Positions 16,542-24,305 of a stretch of DNA of 64,000 nucleotides are shown here, piece by piece (positions within the stretch are counted from its first letter, which is position 1; each line of letters begins with the position of its first letter). Location of the stretch: assembly GCA_021773355.1 (NCBI GenBank), contig JAJFKE010000023.1, positions 62,001 to 126,000 on the forward strand, read 5' to 3'. The DNA comes from Gammaproteobacteria bacterium (GTDB lineage: Bacteria > Pseudomonadota > Gammaproteobacteria > Pseudomonadales > Pseudohongiellaceae). The translations under genes were made by a program, and so were the position numbers. Under the pieces are notes generated by a model. That model worked only from the letters and a program-made list of their open reading frames with translations. It was not told where the DNA came from and did not search any database.

Positions 16542-19196
16542 ATGACCAAACTTGCTTCAAGCTGCACAAAAACAACCTGTCCCTATTGCGGCGTGGGTTG
16601 TGGCGTCGATGCCGAACTAAAAAAGGGCCAGGTAGTGCAAGTAAAAGGCAGCGAAGATCATCTCGCAAATCTTGGCCGACTCTGCATTAAGGGTAGCGCT
16701 CTGTGCGAATCCATCACCCCACACAATCGATTGCTACACCCAAAAATTAGAGGAAAACGCGTCGACTGGGACACGGCCCTGACTGCCGTTGCCGAAGGCT
16801 TTCTATCGACCATCGCAAAATACGGTCCAGATTCGGTAGCTTTCTATCTGTCCGGGCAGTTACTTACGGAAGATTATTACGTAGCGAATAAACTGATGAA
16901 AGGTTTTATTGGTTCCGCCAACGTGGATACAAATTCACGCCTGTGCATGGCATCGGCAGTGGTTGCTTACAAGCGTGCCTTTGGCGCCGATGCAGTTCCT
17001 TGCAATTACGAAGATCTGGAACAATGCGATCTATTGGTGCTGGTTGGCTCCAACGCGGCCTGGACACATCCGGTGCTATTTCAACGCTTCAGCGCCGCGA
17101 AGGCTTTGCGTCCGGAGATGAAGATAGTGGTACTGGATCCGCGGCGTACAGCGAGTTGTGAAATAGCGGACCTGCATCTGCAGATCAAACCGGGTAGTGA
17201 CGCCTATATATTCAATGGGCTGTTACAGTACCTGCATCGCCACGGCTTCGTGGAGCAGGATTTTGTTAACAAACATTGCAACGATCTGGATAAAGCACTC
17301 ATCGCCAGCGCTGCCTGTGAGCTAGAGTTAGTCGCAAAACACGCGGAAATTTCCATATCCGAGCTACAACAATTCTACGACTTATTTGCGAACACGGAGA
17401 AGACTGTCAGCTTCTATTCACAGGGTGTGAATCAGTCCACTTCTGGCTCTGACAAATGTAACGCGATTATTAATTGCCATTTGTTAACGGGTCGCATCGG
17501 ACGCGCAGGCATGGGACCATTTTCGATTACCGGCCAACCTAACGCAATGGGAGGCAGGGAGGTGGGCGGGCTCGCAAATCAGTTGGCGGCGCACATGGAT
17601 TTTTCCGCAGAAAACCGCGAGCGGGTCGCGAGATTCTGGAACAGCGATAGGCTTGCGAACAAACCCGGACTGAAGGCTGTAGATCTTTTTGACGCCATGG
17701 CCAGCGGCAAAATAAAAGCGATTTGGATCATGGCGACCAATCCAGCGGTAAGTCTGCCGGATTCGCGTCACGTTAAGGCGGCTCTGCAAAAATGCGATTT
17801 GGTAGTGGTATCCGATTGCGCCGAACATACCGACACCAATGCACTAGCCACCATATTACTGCCAGCTACCGGCTGGGGAGAAAAAGACGGTACCGTAAGC
17901 AATTCCGAACGCCGTATTTCCAGACAACGCGCACTATGTTCTCCTTCGGGAGAAGCACGACACGACTGGAAAATCATCTGTGATGTGGCTAGGAGCATGG
18001 GCTTTGCTGATGCATTCCCTTACAACTCAGCACGAGACATTTTTATCGAACATGCCGCGCTATCTGGGTTTGAAAACAGTAATTCCCGGGCTTTCGATAT
18101 TAGCGCACTGTCCACGCTCAGTTCCGTCAATTACGACTCTCTGCCCGGCCTGCAATGGCCGGTCAATAAAAAAAATCCAACAGGCCTCAGCAGATTATTT
18201 ACGGACTGGCACTTCTACACAGATAACGGTCGAGCGAATTTTGTTCCGGTGCTTGCCGCAATGCCTTCGGTACAAGCGAGTCTCAGTTACCCGTTTTTAC
18301 TTAATACCGGACGGCAGCGCGATCAATGGCACACTATGACTCGAACCGGGAACGTGGCGAAACTGTTAACTCACAGCGATGCTCCAGCTGTTTATCTTAA
18401 CCCACAGGATTTTTCCAGCCTGGTTTCTGCAGCCGGTGAATTGGTCAGTGTGCGCAGTCCACAAGGGTCGATTTTGTTGCCAGCGAAGTTTGACGCCGGC
18501 ATAAGCTCCGGCGAAGTGTTCGTTCCCATTCACTGGAACAGACAGTTCAGCAAAAATGCCTGTGTCAGTAATATCATTACTTCCAGGGTCGATCCATTTT
18601 CCGGTCAGCCGGAAAGCAAGCTGGAGGCAGTACAAATCGAGCCCGTTGCCATAGAGCAATGGTACTCGGTTATTTCCACACGGGAATTGGACATCGATAT
18701 TTTCGATTATTGGCACAAGCTAAGTATCCCGGGTGGCTTCAGATACTTGCTGGCCTGTCGCAAAAGCAAAGTAAATTCCGCAGAGGTGAATTCATGGCTG
18801 GAATGTATCAACGCTGATCAAAGCTGCATTGCATTTTGCAATCAAGCAAATGCGGATGCCCACCACTTGTACTTTGAAAATGAAAAGTTAACGATGGCTG
18901 TATTTCACAGCGAATCCCTGATGAGTCTGCCCGAACCAAGCTGGCTGAATGGTTTGTTGGGGTGTGAGCTGGCCGCGGATAGCTGGCTGTTGTTAGCGGG
19001 CACGCCTCTCGATAGAGTCGCGACCGGCCAAACCATCTGTAGTTGCTTTGAGGTTGGTGAGGAAAGCATTCGTCAGGCCATAATCGCCGGGGCAAGAGAC
19101 ACTATCGATCTCGGCAAGCGACTGGCCTGCGGGACGAATTGCGGCTCCTGTATTCCCGATCTAAAACGACTGCTTCGAGAGGTAGCGATGAATTAA
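16542..19196 (+). CDS. nasA: Assimilatory nitrate reductase, molybdopterin catalytic subunit
   Basis: A 884-residue enzyme that reduces nitrate to nitrite in the cytoplasm. The N-terminal 4Fe-4S motif is CPYCGVGCG near residues 13-21 with the fourth Cys in RLCIKG. The molybdopterin oxidoreductase core covers about 60-570, the dinucleotide-binding domain about 590-720 (NTGRQRDQWHTMTR), and a C-terminal BFD-like 2Fe-2S domain about 820-880 with cysteines in TICSCF and CGTNCGSC. That layout matches NasA, not periplasmic NapA; no signal peptide is present. ATG 16542 is chosen because the longer frame overlaps nirD and lacks homology. It closes the operon. Confidence 0.93.
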   Translation: MTKLASSCTKTTCPYCGVGCGVDAELKKGQVVQVKGSEDHLANLGRLCIKGSALCESITPHNRLLHPKIRGKRVDWDTALTAVAEGFLSTIAKYGPDSVAFYLSGQLLTEDYYVANKLMKGFIGSANVDTNSRLCMASAVVAYKRAFGADAVPCNYEDLEQCDLLVLVGSNAAWTHPVLFQRFSAAKALRPEMKIVVLDPRRTASCEIADLHLQIKPGSDAYIFNGLLQYLHRHGFVEQDFVNKHCNDLDKALIASAACELELVAKHAEISISELQQFYDLFANTEKTVSFYSQGVNQSTSGSDKCNAIINCHLLTGRIGRAGMGPFSITGQPNAMGGREVGGLANQLAAHMDFSAENRERVARFWNSDRLANKPGLKAVDLFDAMASGKIKAIWIMATNPAVSLPDSRHVKAALQKCDLVVVSDCAEHTDTNALATILLPATGWGEKDGTVSNSERRISRQRALCSPSGEARHDWKIICDVARSMGFADAFPYNSARDIFIEHAALSGFENSNSRAFDISALSTLSSVNYDSLPGLQWPVNKKNPTGLSRLFTDWHFYTDNGRANFVPVLAAMPSVQASLSYPFLLNTGRQRDQWHTMTRTGNVAKLLTHSDAPAVYLNPQDFSSLVSAAGELVSVRSPQGSILLPAKFDAGISSGEVFVPIHWNRQFSKNACVSNIITSRVDPFSGQPESKLEAVQIEPVAIEQWYSVISTRELDIDIFDYWHKLSIPGGFRYLLACRKSKVNSAEVNSWLECINADQSCIAFCNQANADAHHLYFENEKLTMAVFHSESLMSLPEPSWLNGLLGCELAADSWLLLAGTPLDRVATGQTICSCFEVGEESIRQAIIAGARDTIDLGKRLACGTNCGSCIPDLKRLLREVAMN

Positions 19197-19358
19197 CTGC
19201 TTAGTATCGAACTCTTGCTGCTAAAATTTTTCTGACTAAATATGGTGCCTCTTTTCCCTGATTAAAAAAATTTAGACACTAGGGACCCTCTGATTCTAGT
19301 TTTGGATAATTGAATTTTCCTGCGATTCAACGGCAGGCACGGGAGTGATTAGACATAC

Positions 19359-19949
19359 CTATGCGCGGAGATACGGGTGCAGCACGCTCATTACCGAATC
19401 CACAATATTTTTCATCTTAGGCTTACTAGGATTGAGGCGGGACATAACTCGAATACCTTGAGAGCTATGTTGTAAAAATTGTGCAAGTGCTTTTGTATCC
19501 GTGCCTGATTTTAGCTCACCGATTTCAATGGCCCTATCAAGCTGTTTCTTAAATCGTTTCTCGTTGTCTGAATGTACAGAATTTATGAACGCAACTATTT
19601 TGGCATCTTGAGATTGCTCGATAGTCGCATTGGTGATCATGCAGCCGTTCGTTTTCGATTTATCAGCTGCACGCGCCGCAATAGCCTCCCAATATTTTCT
19701 TATGCCTCTTAGAGGAGACTCATCCTGTTCAATTAACTCGAACAAGTAGCTAGCGTTGTTCCGGTATTTTTGCAAAGCCAAAATATAGACTTCTCTTTTA
19801 CTACCAAAAGTATTGAATAGGGATCCCTCAGAAAGCTTGGCACTCTTGGCCAGTTCCTTGGTAGTAGTTGATTTAAAACCCTGCTTCCAAAACACCTTAA
19901 GCATTTCATCCAAAGCTTCATCTACGTCAAAATGTAATACGTCTGCCAT
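19359..19949 (-). CDS. TetR/AcrR family transcriptional regulator
   Basis: A 196-residue regulator. The HTH lies at about residues 24-55 (TTTKELAKSAKLSEGSLFNTFGSK), close to AcuR/YxaF-type TetR proteins with long C-terminal ligand domains. The ribosome site AGGA precedes ATG. It is divergent from the NHL-repeat gene, and the gap holds a perfect inverted repeat over that gene's -10 box. It probably represses that gene and itself; the ligand is unknown. Confidence 0.88.
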   Translation of the reverse strand: MADVLHFDVDEALDEMLKVFWKQGFKSTTTKELAKSAKLSEGSLFNTFGSKREVYILALQKYRNNASYLFELIEQDESPLRGIRKYWEAIAARAADKSKTNGCMITNATIEQSQDAKIVAFINSVHSDNEKRFKKQLDRAIEIGELKSGTDTKALAQFLQHSSQGIRVMSRLNPSKPKMKNIVDSVMSVLHPYLRA

Positions 19950-20028
19950 TCACTCTATCCTGGGAAATTGCTCGAAATGGTACTGCGTACCCGTCAAATT
20001 GTAAATGTTGACAAATTGTAGCAGCGCA

Positions 20029-20070
20029 TTGACTTACTTATAGCGTGCACTTTAGGATAAAAATCCTAAA
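20029..20070 (+). promoter_or_regulatory. Promoter of the NHL gene with overlapping operator
   Basis: TTGACT at 20029-20034 and TAGGAT at 20053-20058 are 18 bp apart. The -10 lies inside a perfect inverted repeat TTTAGGAT-AAAA-ATCCTAAA (20051-20070). Two more symmetric elements are nearby: GGTAC-TGC-GTACC (19979-19991) and a direct repeat of CAAATTGTA at 19995 and 20012. The adjacent TetR protein is the likely ligand of one of these. Confidence 0.6.
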
Positions 20071-20112
20071 ACATCCATATCATACGATTTCTTTCGTACC
20101 CAGGACTAACAG

Positions 20113-21135
20113 ATGAAATTCAGATCAATCTTCTTTTTCTCCGTGCTCACCAGCAGCTTGTTAATTTCCAACTCCGGGCTTGCGCAACAAAATACCTTAC
20201 GCCAGGACATTCCGAATCGTTACATAAGCTATGAGGGAGTAGTTTCTATGCCCTCAGGGCGAGTTATGGGTTCTGGAAATGCCGTTGACGTAGATTCTGA
20301 AGGTAACATCTGGGTATTTGAACGCTGTGGTCAAAATTCCTGTAGCGATTCCAGTGTAGACCCTATTTTGAAATTCAGCCCTGAGGGCGAGCTACTGTTC
20401 AGCTTCGGCGCTGGTATGTTCGTTTTCCCCCACGGTATCATCGTAGATAGCGATGACAATCTTTGGATAGTCGATGCCGGTGTCGAAGATGGTGTTAAAG
20501 GCAATCAGATTTTCAAATTCAATCAACAGGGCGAGATTCTAATCGAACTTGGACAAGCTGGCATCCGCGGCGAAACGCCTAATCTCTTTAACGAACCCTC
20601 TGATCTGGCCATAGGCCCAGATGGCTCTCTTTACATTGCCGATGGTCACATTAATCCCGAGTCTAATCGCCGCATCGTACATCTGACTGCACAGGGTGAA
20701 TTTATCGAAGCCTGGGGGTCCAAGGGCGAAGGCCCGCTACAATTCGAATGCCCTCACTCCCTAGCAGTGGATTCGCAAGGACGTATCTATGTCGGCGATC
20801 GCACCAATAATCGCCTGCAGGTTCTTTCACCGGAGGGAGAGTTATTGGCCATCTGGGAGCACTTCGGCCGACCCAGCGGTGTGCGCATTCATAATGATCT
20901 TCTGTATGTGGTCGACTCCGAATCGCGACAGGCGGAAGGTCAATATGGCTACAACCCAGGATGGCACCGCGGTATCTATGTTGGCACACTGGACGGAATT
21001 GTCACGGACTTCATACCCGACCCTAACCCCCACGATGGAACCAGTTTCCCCGAAGGAATCTCTGTGGATGACCATGGCGTAATCTGGGGAGCCTCGGTCG
21101 GTGATCGCAAGGTCACCAAGTATGTTAGGAATTGA
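20113..21135 (+). CDS. Secreted NHL-repeat six-bladed beta-propeller protein
   Basis: A 340-residue protein with a Sec signal peptide (cleavage near SGLAQQ, residue 25). At least five NHL-type blades are visible, with repeated D-x-x-G-x-I/L-x-V/I-x-D segments: DVDSEGNIWVFE, DSDDNLWIVDAG, GPDGSLYIADGH, DSQGRIYVGDRTNNR. The family includes peptidyl-hydroxyglycine amidating lyase-like proteins and many bacterial hydrolytic or lactonase-like propellers. Substrate is not predictable from this. Its promoter overlaps a probable TetR site, so it is likely inducible. Confidence 0.8.
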   Translation: MKFRSIFFFSVLTSSLLISNSGLAQQNTLRQDIPNRYISYEGVVSMPSGRVMGSGNAVDVDSEGNIWVFERCGQNSCSDSSVDPILKFSPEGELLFSFGAGMFVFPHGIIVDSDDNLWIVDAGVEDGVKGNQIFKFNQQGEILIELGQAGIRGETPNLFNEPSDLAIGPDGSLYIADGHINPESNRRIVHLTAQGEFIEAWGSKGEGPLQFECPHSLAVDSQGRIYVGDRTNNRLQVLSPEGELLAIWEHFGRPSGVRIHNDLLYVVDSESRQAEGQYGYNPGWHRGIYVGTLDGIVTDFIPDPNPHDGTSFPEGISVDDHGVIWGASVGDRKVTKYVRN

Positions 21136-21263
21136 GCAAAACCAGAGCCCAGGCACTCAAACTTGTTCTAGCCTCATAATGTTATACCATTGGCTGCAGT
21201 CTACCCTTTGGGATTCATCAACCCTCCCGGGTTGGGAACGGATCGAATTGGAACGCGAGGCCA

Positions 21264-21563
21264 CTGACAATCTTACACATATTTCTTCACATTCTATTGC
21301 CACTACCCCTGTCAGTTGGGATTTATAGACGAGCCTGGCTTAAAAATTATGCGCTGATGTTAGCCGGCTTGTTGATCGATATCGATCATCTGCTGGCAGA
21401 CCCTATCTATGATGCCGAACGCTGTAGCATAGGTTTTCATCCGCTGCATACCATCATTCCTATTGTGTTGTATGCATTACTGCTAATACACCCCAAGACC
21501 AGAGCCGTTGGCATTGGACTTTGCCTGCACATACTTTTGGATGGGTTTGATTGCATTTTATAG
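21264..21563 (+). CDS. DUF6122 family small membrane protein (start uncertain)
   Basis: The conserved DUF6122 core is clear: GLLIDIDHLLADPIYD, RCSIGFHPLH and LHILLDGFDC, with three or four helices. No ATG exists in frame; the first family helix (LHIFLHILLP) begins at about 21273, upstream of the TTG at 21297. I therefore take CTG 21264 as a nominal start; the frame is open back to 21180. Either a rare start codon is used or the gene has lost its start. The frame is otherwise intact. Function unknown. Confidence 0.6.
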   Translation: MTILHIFLHILLPLPLSVGIYRRAWLKNYALMLAGLLIDIDHLLADPIYDAERCSIGFHPLHTIIPIVLYALLLIHPKTRAVGIGLCLHILLDGFDCIL

Positions 21564-21604
21564 AAGACAAGCATCAGACATACAAATTACGAGCCCTAAC
21601 AAGA

Positions 21605-22144
21605 TTACTCGTCACCGAATGTTTTCAGTCTCGATTTCAATTTTGCTAAGACTGATCCAATGCTGTTAAATTCAGCATCAGTGGCATTCAGCTCCTCCAT
21701 CTTTTCTTGCAGGGTTTCAAATCGTTTCCCTGTTTCATTACGCAGCCCTTTTCTGGACATGAGTATAGGCGGCGCATTCACACATGTTTTGCAAGCACCG
21801 TAAGCAGCTAAGTATTCTGCGGAATTCTCACTTCTTGTCATTATGTAAAAATTAGGTTCACAGACACGTTTAGGTATATGGGACATCGTCGGTAAAAACC
21901 TGTAACAAACAATATCGTAGTCATCGTCGATATTCAGTTCATTAAACTTTGCGAAAAAATCTTCTTCGACTTGTACGATTAGTGACCTGAGGCTCATTCT
22001 GCTGATAGTTGGGGTAACCACTATCTCGTAGGGTTTGCTTGATTCTTGCACGACCTTATCAGCGGTCGACGTGTCTTGACCGTAGGCCGATGTAATTGAT
22101 AGAAAGCTTATCGAGAACAGCACATTGAGTGCATACATTTTCAT
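21605..22144 (-). CDS. Secreted paralog 1 of the M56-protease C-terminal domain
   Basis: A 179-residue protein with Sec signal peptide (cleavage near SAYGQD). It shares with its three neighbours the pattern LRSLIVQVEEDF, FNELNIDDDYD, then two cysteines 15 positions apart with PTMSHI between and CEPNF after. The C-terminal third is a charged helical region (EKMEELNATD). The same pattern occurs at the C-terminus of the M56 protease encoded upstream. ATG 22144 is preferred because AAGGAA precedes it. A conserved Cys pair in a secreted protein suggests one disulfide. It has two extra cysteines (KTCVN and YGACK). No function is known to me. Confidence 0.75.
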   Translation of the reverse strand: MKMYALNVLFSISFLSITSAYGQDTSTADKVVQESSKPYEIVVTPTISRMSLRSLIVQVEEDFFAKFNELNIDDDYDIVCYRFLPTMSHIPKRVCEPNFYIMTRSENSAEYLAAYGACKTCVNAPPILMSRKGLRNETGKRFETLQEKMEELNATDAEFNSIGSVLAKLKSRLKTFGDE

Positions 22145-22308
22145 ATTAACTATTCCTTGCCAATTCCATACTAACGCGCCCTCTGTTGCGCCGGACCTGA
22201 CCCAATTCCCCAACCGATCGAATATTGGCTGTTGGAAATGTGCCAGTAGCGGAAGAAAGGCCCTGGTTTAGCAGACACAACTTTGGCTGCTTCTAATGAA
22301 ATTGAATT

Positions 22309-22857
22309 TTAGTCCTTTTTGCCAAAATTTTTCAGACGGTGTCTCAGTTTCGCTAGTACACTTCCAATCTCTTGAAAAGTACTGTCGGTACGGGTTAGTT
22401 CCTCCATCTTCTCTTCAAGAACTTCATACTCTCTATTCATTTCTTTGCGCATGGCCTCAGGAGGCAGCAGAAACGCTGAACGTTTCGACTTGTTAATGGG
22501 GCCTGCCCCTCCCAGTAGATATGTGGTGTCAGATGCGTTGTCGCCTCGGGCTCTAATCATGAACCAGGGCTCGCATACTCGCTCTGAGATATGCGACATG
22601 GTCGGTGTGTGTTTGTAACAAGCAATATCGTACTTGTCGTCAATGTTGAGTTCATTGAACTTTTCGTAGAAATCTTCTTCAACCTGTACGATCAGTTCCC
22701 TGAGGCTCCCTCTCGTTACATTAGGGCGAACGACAACTTCATAAGGTAGAGCCCTTGGCTGTTCTGAGTCAGTAGGTACTGGAACGTCTTGGGCCATTGC
22801 AGGCAATGATGACAAGAATATTATTGAGAAAAATACCTTGAATAATAGTGACCTCAT
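22309..22857 (-). CDS. Secreted paralog 2 of the M56-protease C-terminal domain
   Basis: A 182-residue protein with signal peptide ending near PAMAQD. The family block is LRELIVQVEEDFYEKFNE, IACYKHTPTMSHISERVCE and a C-terminal helix EEKMEELTRTD. The spacing of the two cysteines equals that in the other copies. The region after CEPWF is more divergent, with a run of basic residues. An A/G-rich site AGGAGAA precedes the start. It is separated from paralog 3 by a decayed domain fragment. Confidence 0.75.
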   Translation of the reverse strand: MRSLLFKVFFSIIFLSSLPAMAQDVPVPTDSEQPRALPYEVVVRPNVTRGSLRELIVQVEEDFYEKFNELNIDDKYDIACYKHTPTMSHISERVCEPWFMIRARGDNASDTTYLLGGAGPINKSKRSAFLLPPEAMRKEMNREYEVLEEKMEELTRTDSTFQEIGSVLAKLRHRLKNFGKKD

Positions 22858-22882
22858 ATTTTCTTCTCCTATTTATCCCCTT

Positions 22883-23011
22883 CTATACTAGTTCAACCAA
22901 GCTGACCCCTAACCTGCTAAGCGTTTCACTAAGCTCCCGAAAATATTGATTTTCTTTTATTACCGAATTCATGGCCTTTAGTTCTGACGGCGGAAAATCG
23001 TCGATAATCTC
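22883..23011 (-). pseudogene. Decayed fragment of the M56 C-terminal domain
   Basis: Directly after the stop of paralog 3, and in the same frame, 42 codons are open to a TAG at 22883-22885. They start with IIDDFPPSELKA, matching VIDDFSRSELKA of the M56 protein, and end with KENQYFRELSETLSRL, like RENGYLLELYNVLAML at its C-terminus. The middle of the domain, with both cysteines, is missing. It is closer to the M56 protein than to the secreted copies. So it marks an older duplication joined to the tail of paralog 3, or material that read-through would add to it. Confidence 0.6.
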
Positions 23012-23554
23012 TTAATCTTCCTTGCCAAAGTTTTTCAAACGCGCCTTCAGCTTTGCCATTGCTAATGCGATGCTCCTCAATTCTAAGTCAGTAGTGCTTA
23101 GTTCCTCCATTTTTTCCTGCAGGATTTCATAGTCTGGCTCAACCTCTTTGCGCATCGCCTTTGGGGATAATAATAACGCACTAGATCGAGCTTGAAGAGA
23201 ACCACTGGCAAGAAGAAAAGCGTCATAAGATGCAACATCACCACGGGCGCGAATCATAAAATCGGGCTCGCAAGTTCTCTTTGAAATATGCGACATCGTT
23301 GGTAAATAACTGTAGCAAAACACATCATAGTGATCATCGATATTCAGCTCATTAAATCTGGCATAAAAATCTTCTTCAACTTGTACGATTAGTGACCTGA
23401 GATCTGTTCTTGTAACAGTTGGTGTAATCACTATTTCGTAGGGTTTTCTTGATTCTTGCACGACCTTATAGGTGACCGAGGTATCTTGACCGTAAGCCGA
23501 TGCAATAGATAGCAAGCTTAGTGAGAACAGCACATTAAGTGTATGCAGTTTCAT
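23012..23554 (-). CDS. Secreted paralog 3 of the M56-protease C-terminal domain
   Basis: A 180-residue protein, closest to paralog 1 (signal peptide SAYGQD, YGQDTS, VVQES, KPYEIV shared). Family block: LRSLIVQVEEDFYARFNE, VFCYSYLPTMSHISKRTCE, and LQEKMEELSTTD. The near-identity of the N-termini of 1 and 3 points to recent duplication. Its stop is followed in frame by a fragment of the M56 domain. It begins 5 bp after the stop of paralog 4 on the same strand, so the two are surely cotranscribed. Confidence 0.77.
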   Translation of the reverse strand: MKLHTLNVLFSLSLLSIASAYGQDTSVTYKVVQESRKPYEIVITPTVTRTDLRSLIVQVEEDFYARFNELNIDDHYDVFCYSYLPTMSHISKRTCEPDFMIRARGDVASYDAFLLASGSLQARSSALLLSPKAMRKEVEPDYEILQEKMEELSTTDLELRSIALAMAKLKARLKNFGKED

Positions 23555-23559
23555 ATCGA

Positions 23560-24102
23560 TTATTCCTTGCCAAAGTCCTTAAGGCGAGAGTTCAATTCAT
23601 TCAATTTTATTGAAATAGTCTTCAATTCTTCATCGGATCTAATAAACTCCTCCAACTTTGACTGTAATGTTGCGTACTCGCGACTCACTTTTTTGCGCAA
23701 CGCTCGTGGAGTCATGACATAAATCTGGTATAAATCTGCTTCATTCCGAACTCGACTGAGATCAAAAGCCGCTTCAGAAGCATTTTCAGCCCTTTCACTT
23801 ATAAGGAAGTTCGGCTCACAAGTCCGCCTGGCAATATGCGACATCGTGGCCGTTTGCTTGTTACAAATCACATCGTAATCATCATCAGCGTTTAACTCAT
23901 TAAATCGCCTGATGAAATCTTCTTCGACTTGTATAATTAAATTTCTGATGTCTCCCTTCTTGAAAAATGGATTGACTGTGATTTCATAAGGCAACTTGGC
24001 TTGTTGATCCGTACTATCAATCGGGAGAGAATCTTGAGCTGATACCAAGCGCAATGAAATCGAGATTATGAAAAGAATTGCACTTGATATCAGAGTTTTC
24101 AT
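23560..24102 (-). CDS. Secreted paralog 4 of the M56-protease C-terminal domain
   Basis: A 180-residue protein with signal peptide (cleavage near RLVSAQD). Family block: IRNLIIQVEEDFIRRFNE, VICNKQTATMSHIARRTCE, and a C-terminal helix QSKLEEFIRSDEELK. This is the most divergent of the four yet keeps both cysteines with the same spacing. It is the first of the secreted copies after the M56 gene (about 200 bp between), so it may head their transcript. Confidence 0.77.
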   Translation of the reverse strand: MKTLISSAILFIISISLRLVSAQDSLPIDSTDQQAKLPYEITVNPFFKKGDIRNLIIQVEEDFIRRFNELNADDDYDVICNKQTATMSHIARRTCEPNFLISERAENASEAAFDLSRVRNEADLYQIYVMTPRALRKKVSREYATLQSKLEEFIRSDEELKTISIKLNELNSRLKDFGKE

Positions 24103-24305
24103 GGCTATACACCTGCGTGTAGTCTAATTACCAAATTATTTCTGTAGTTCGAATAATTAGTATTGTGATTTCCTTGAGCTTCAATCTAAAAAACCAGGGT
24201 GAATTTTCACCAAGGTTCGACTCGACTATTTGTGATTTGAGCAAAGAGCTTCATAAGACAGAACAGAAGGCTACAAATGCGATACCAGGCCAATCTTCCT
24301 GCGAA

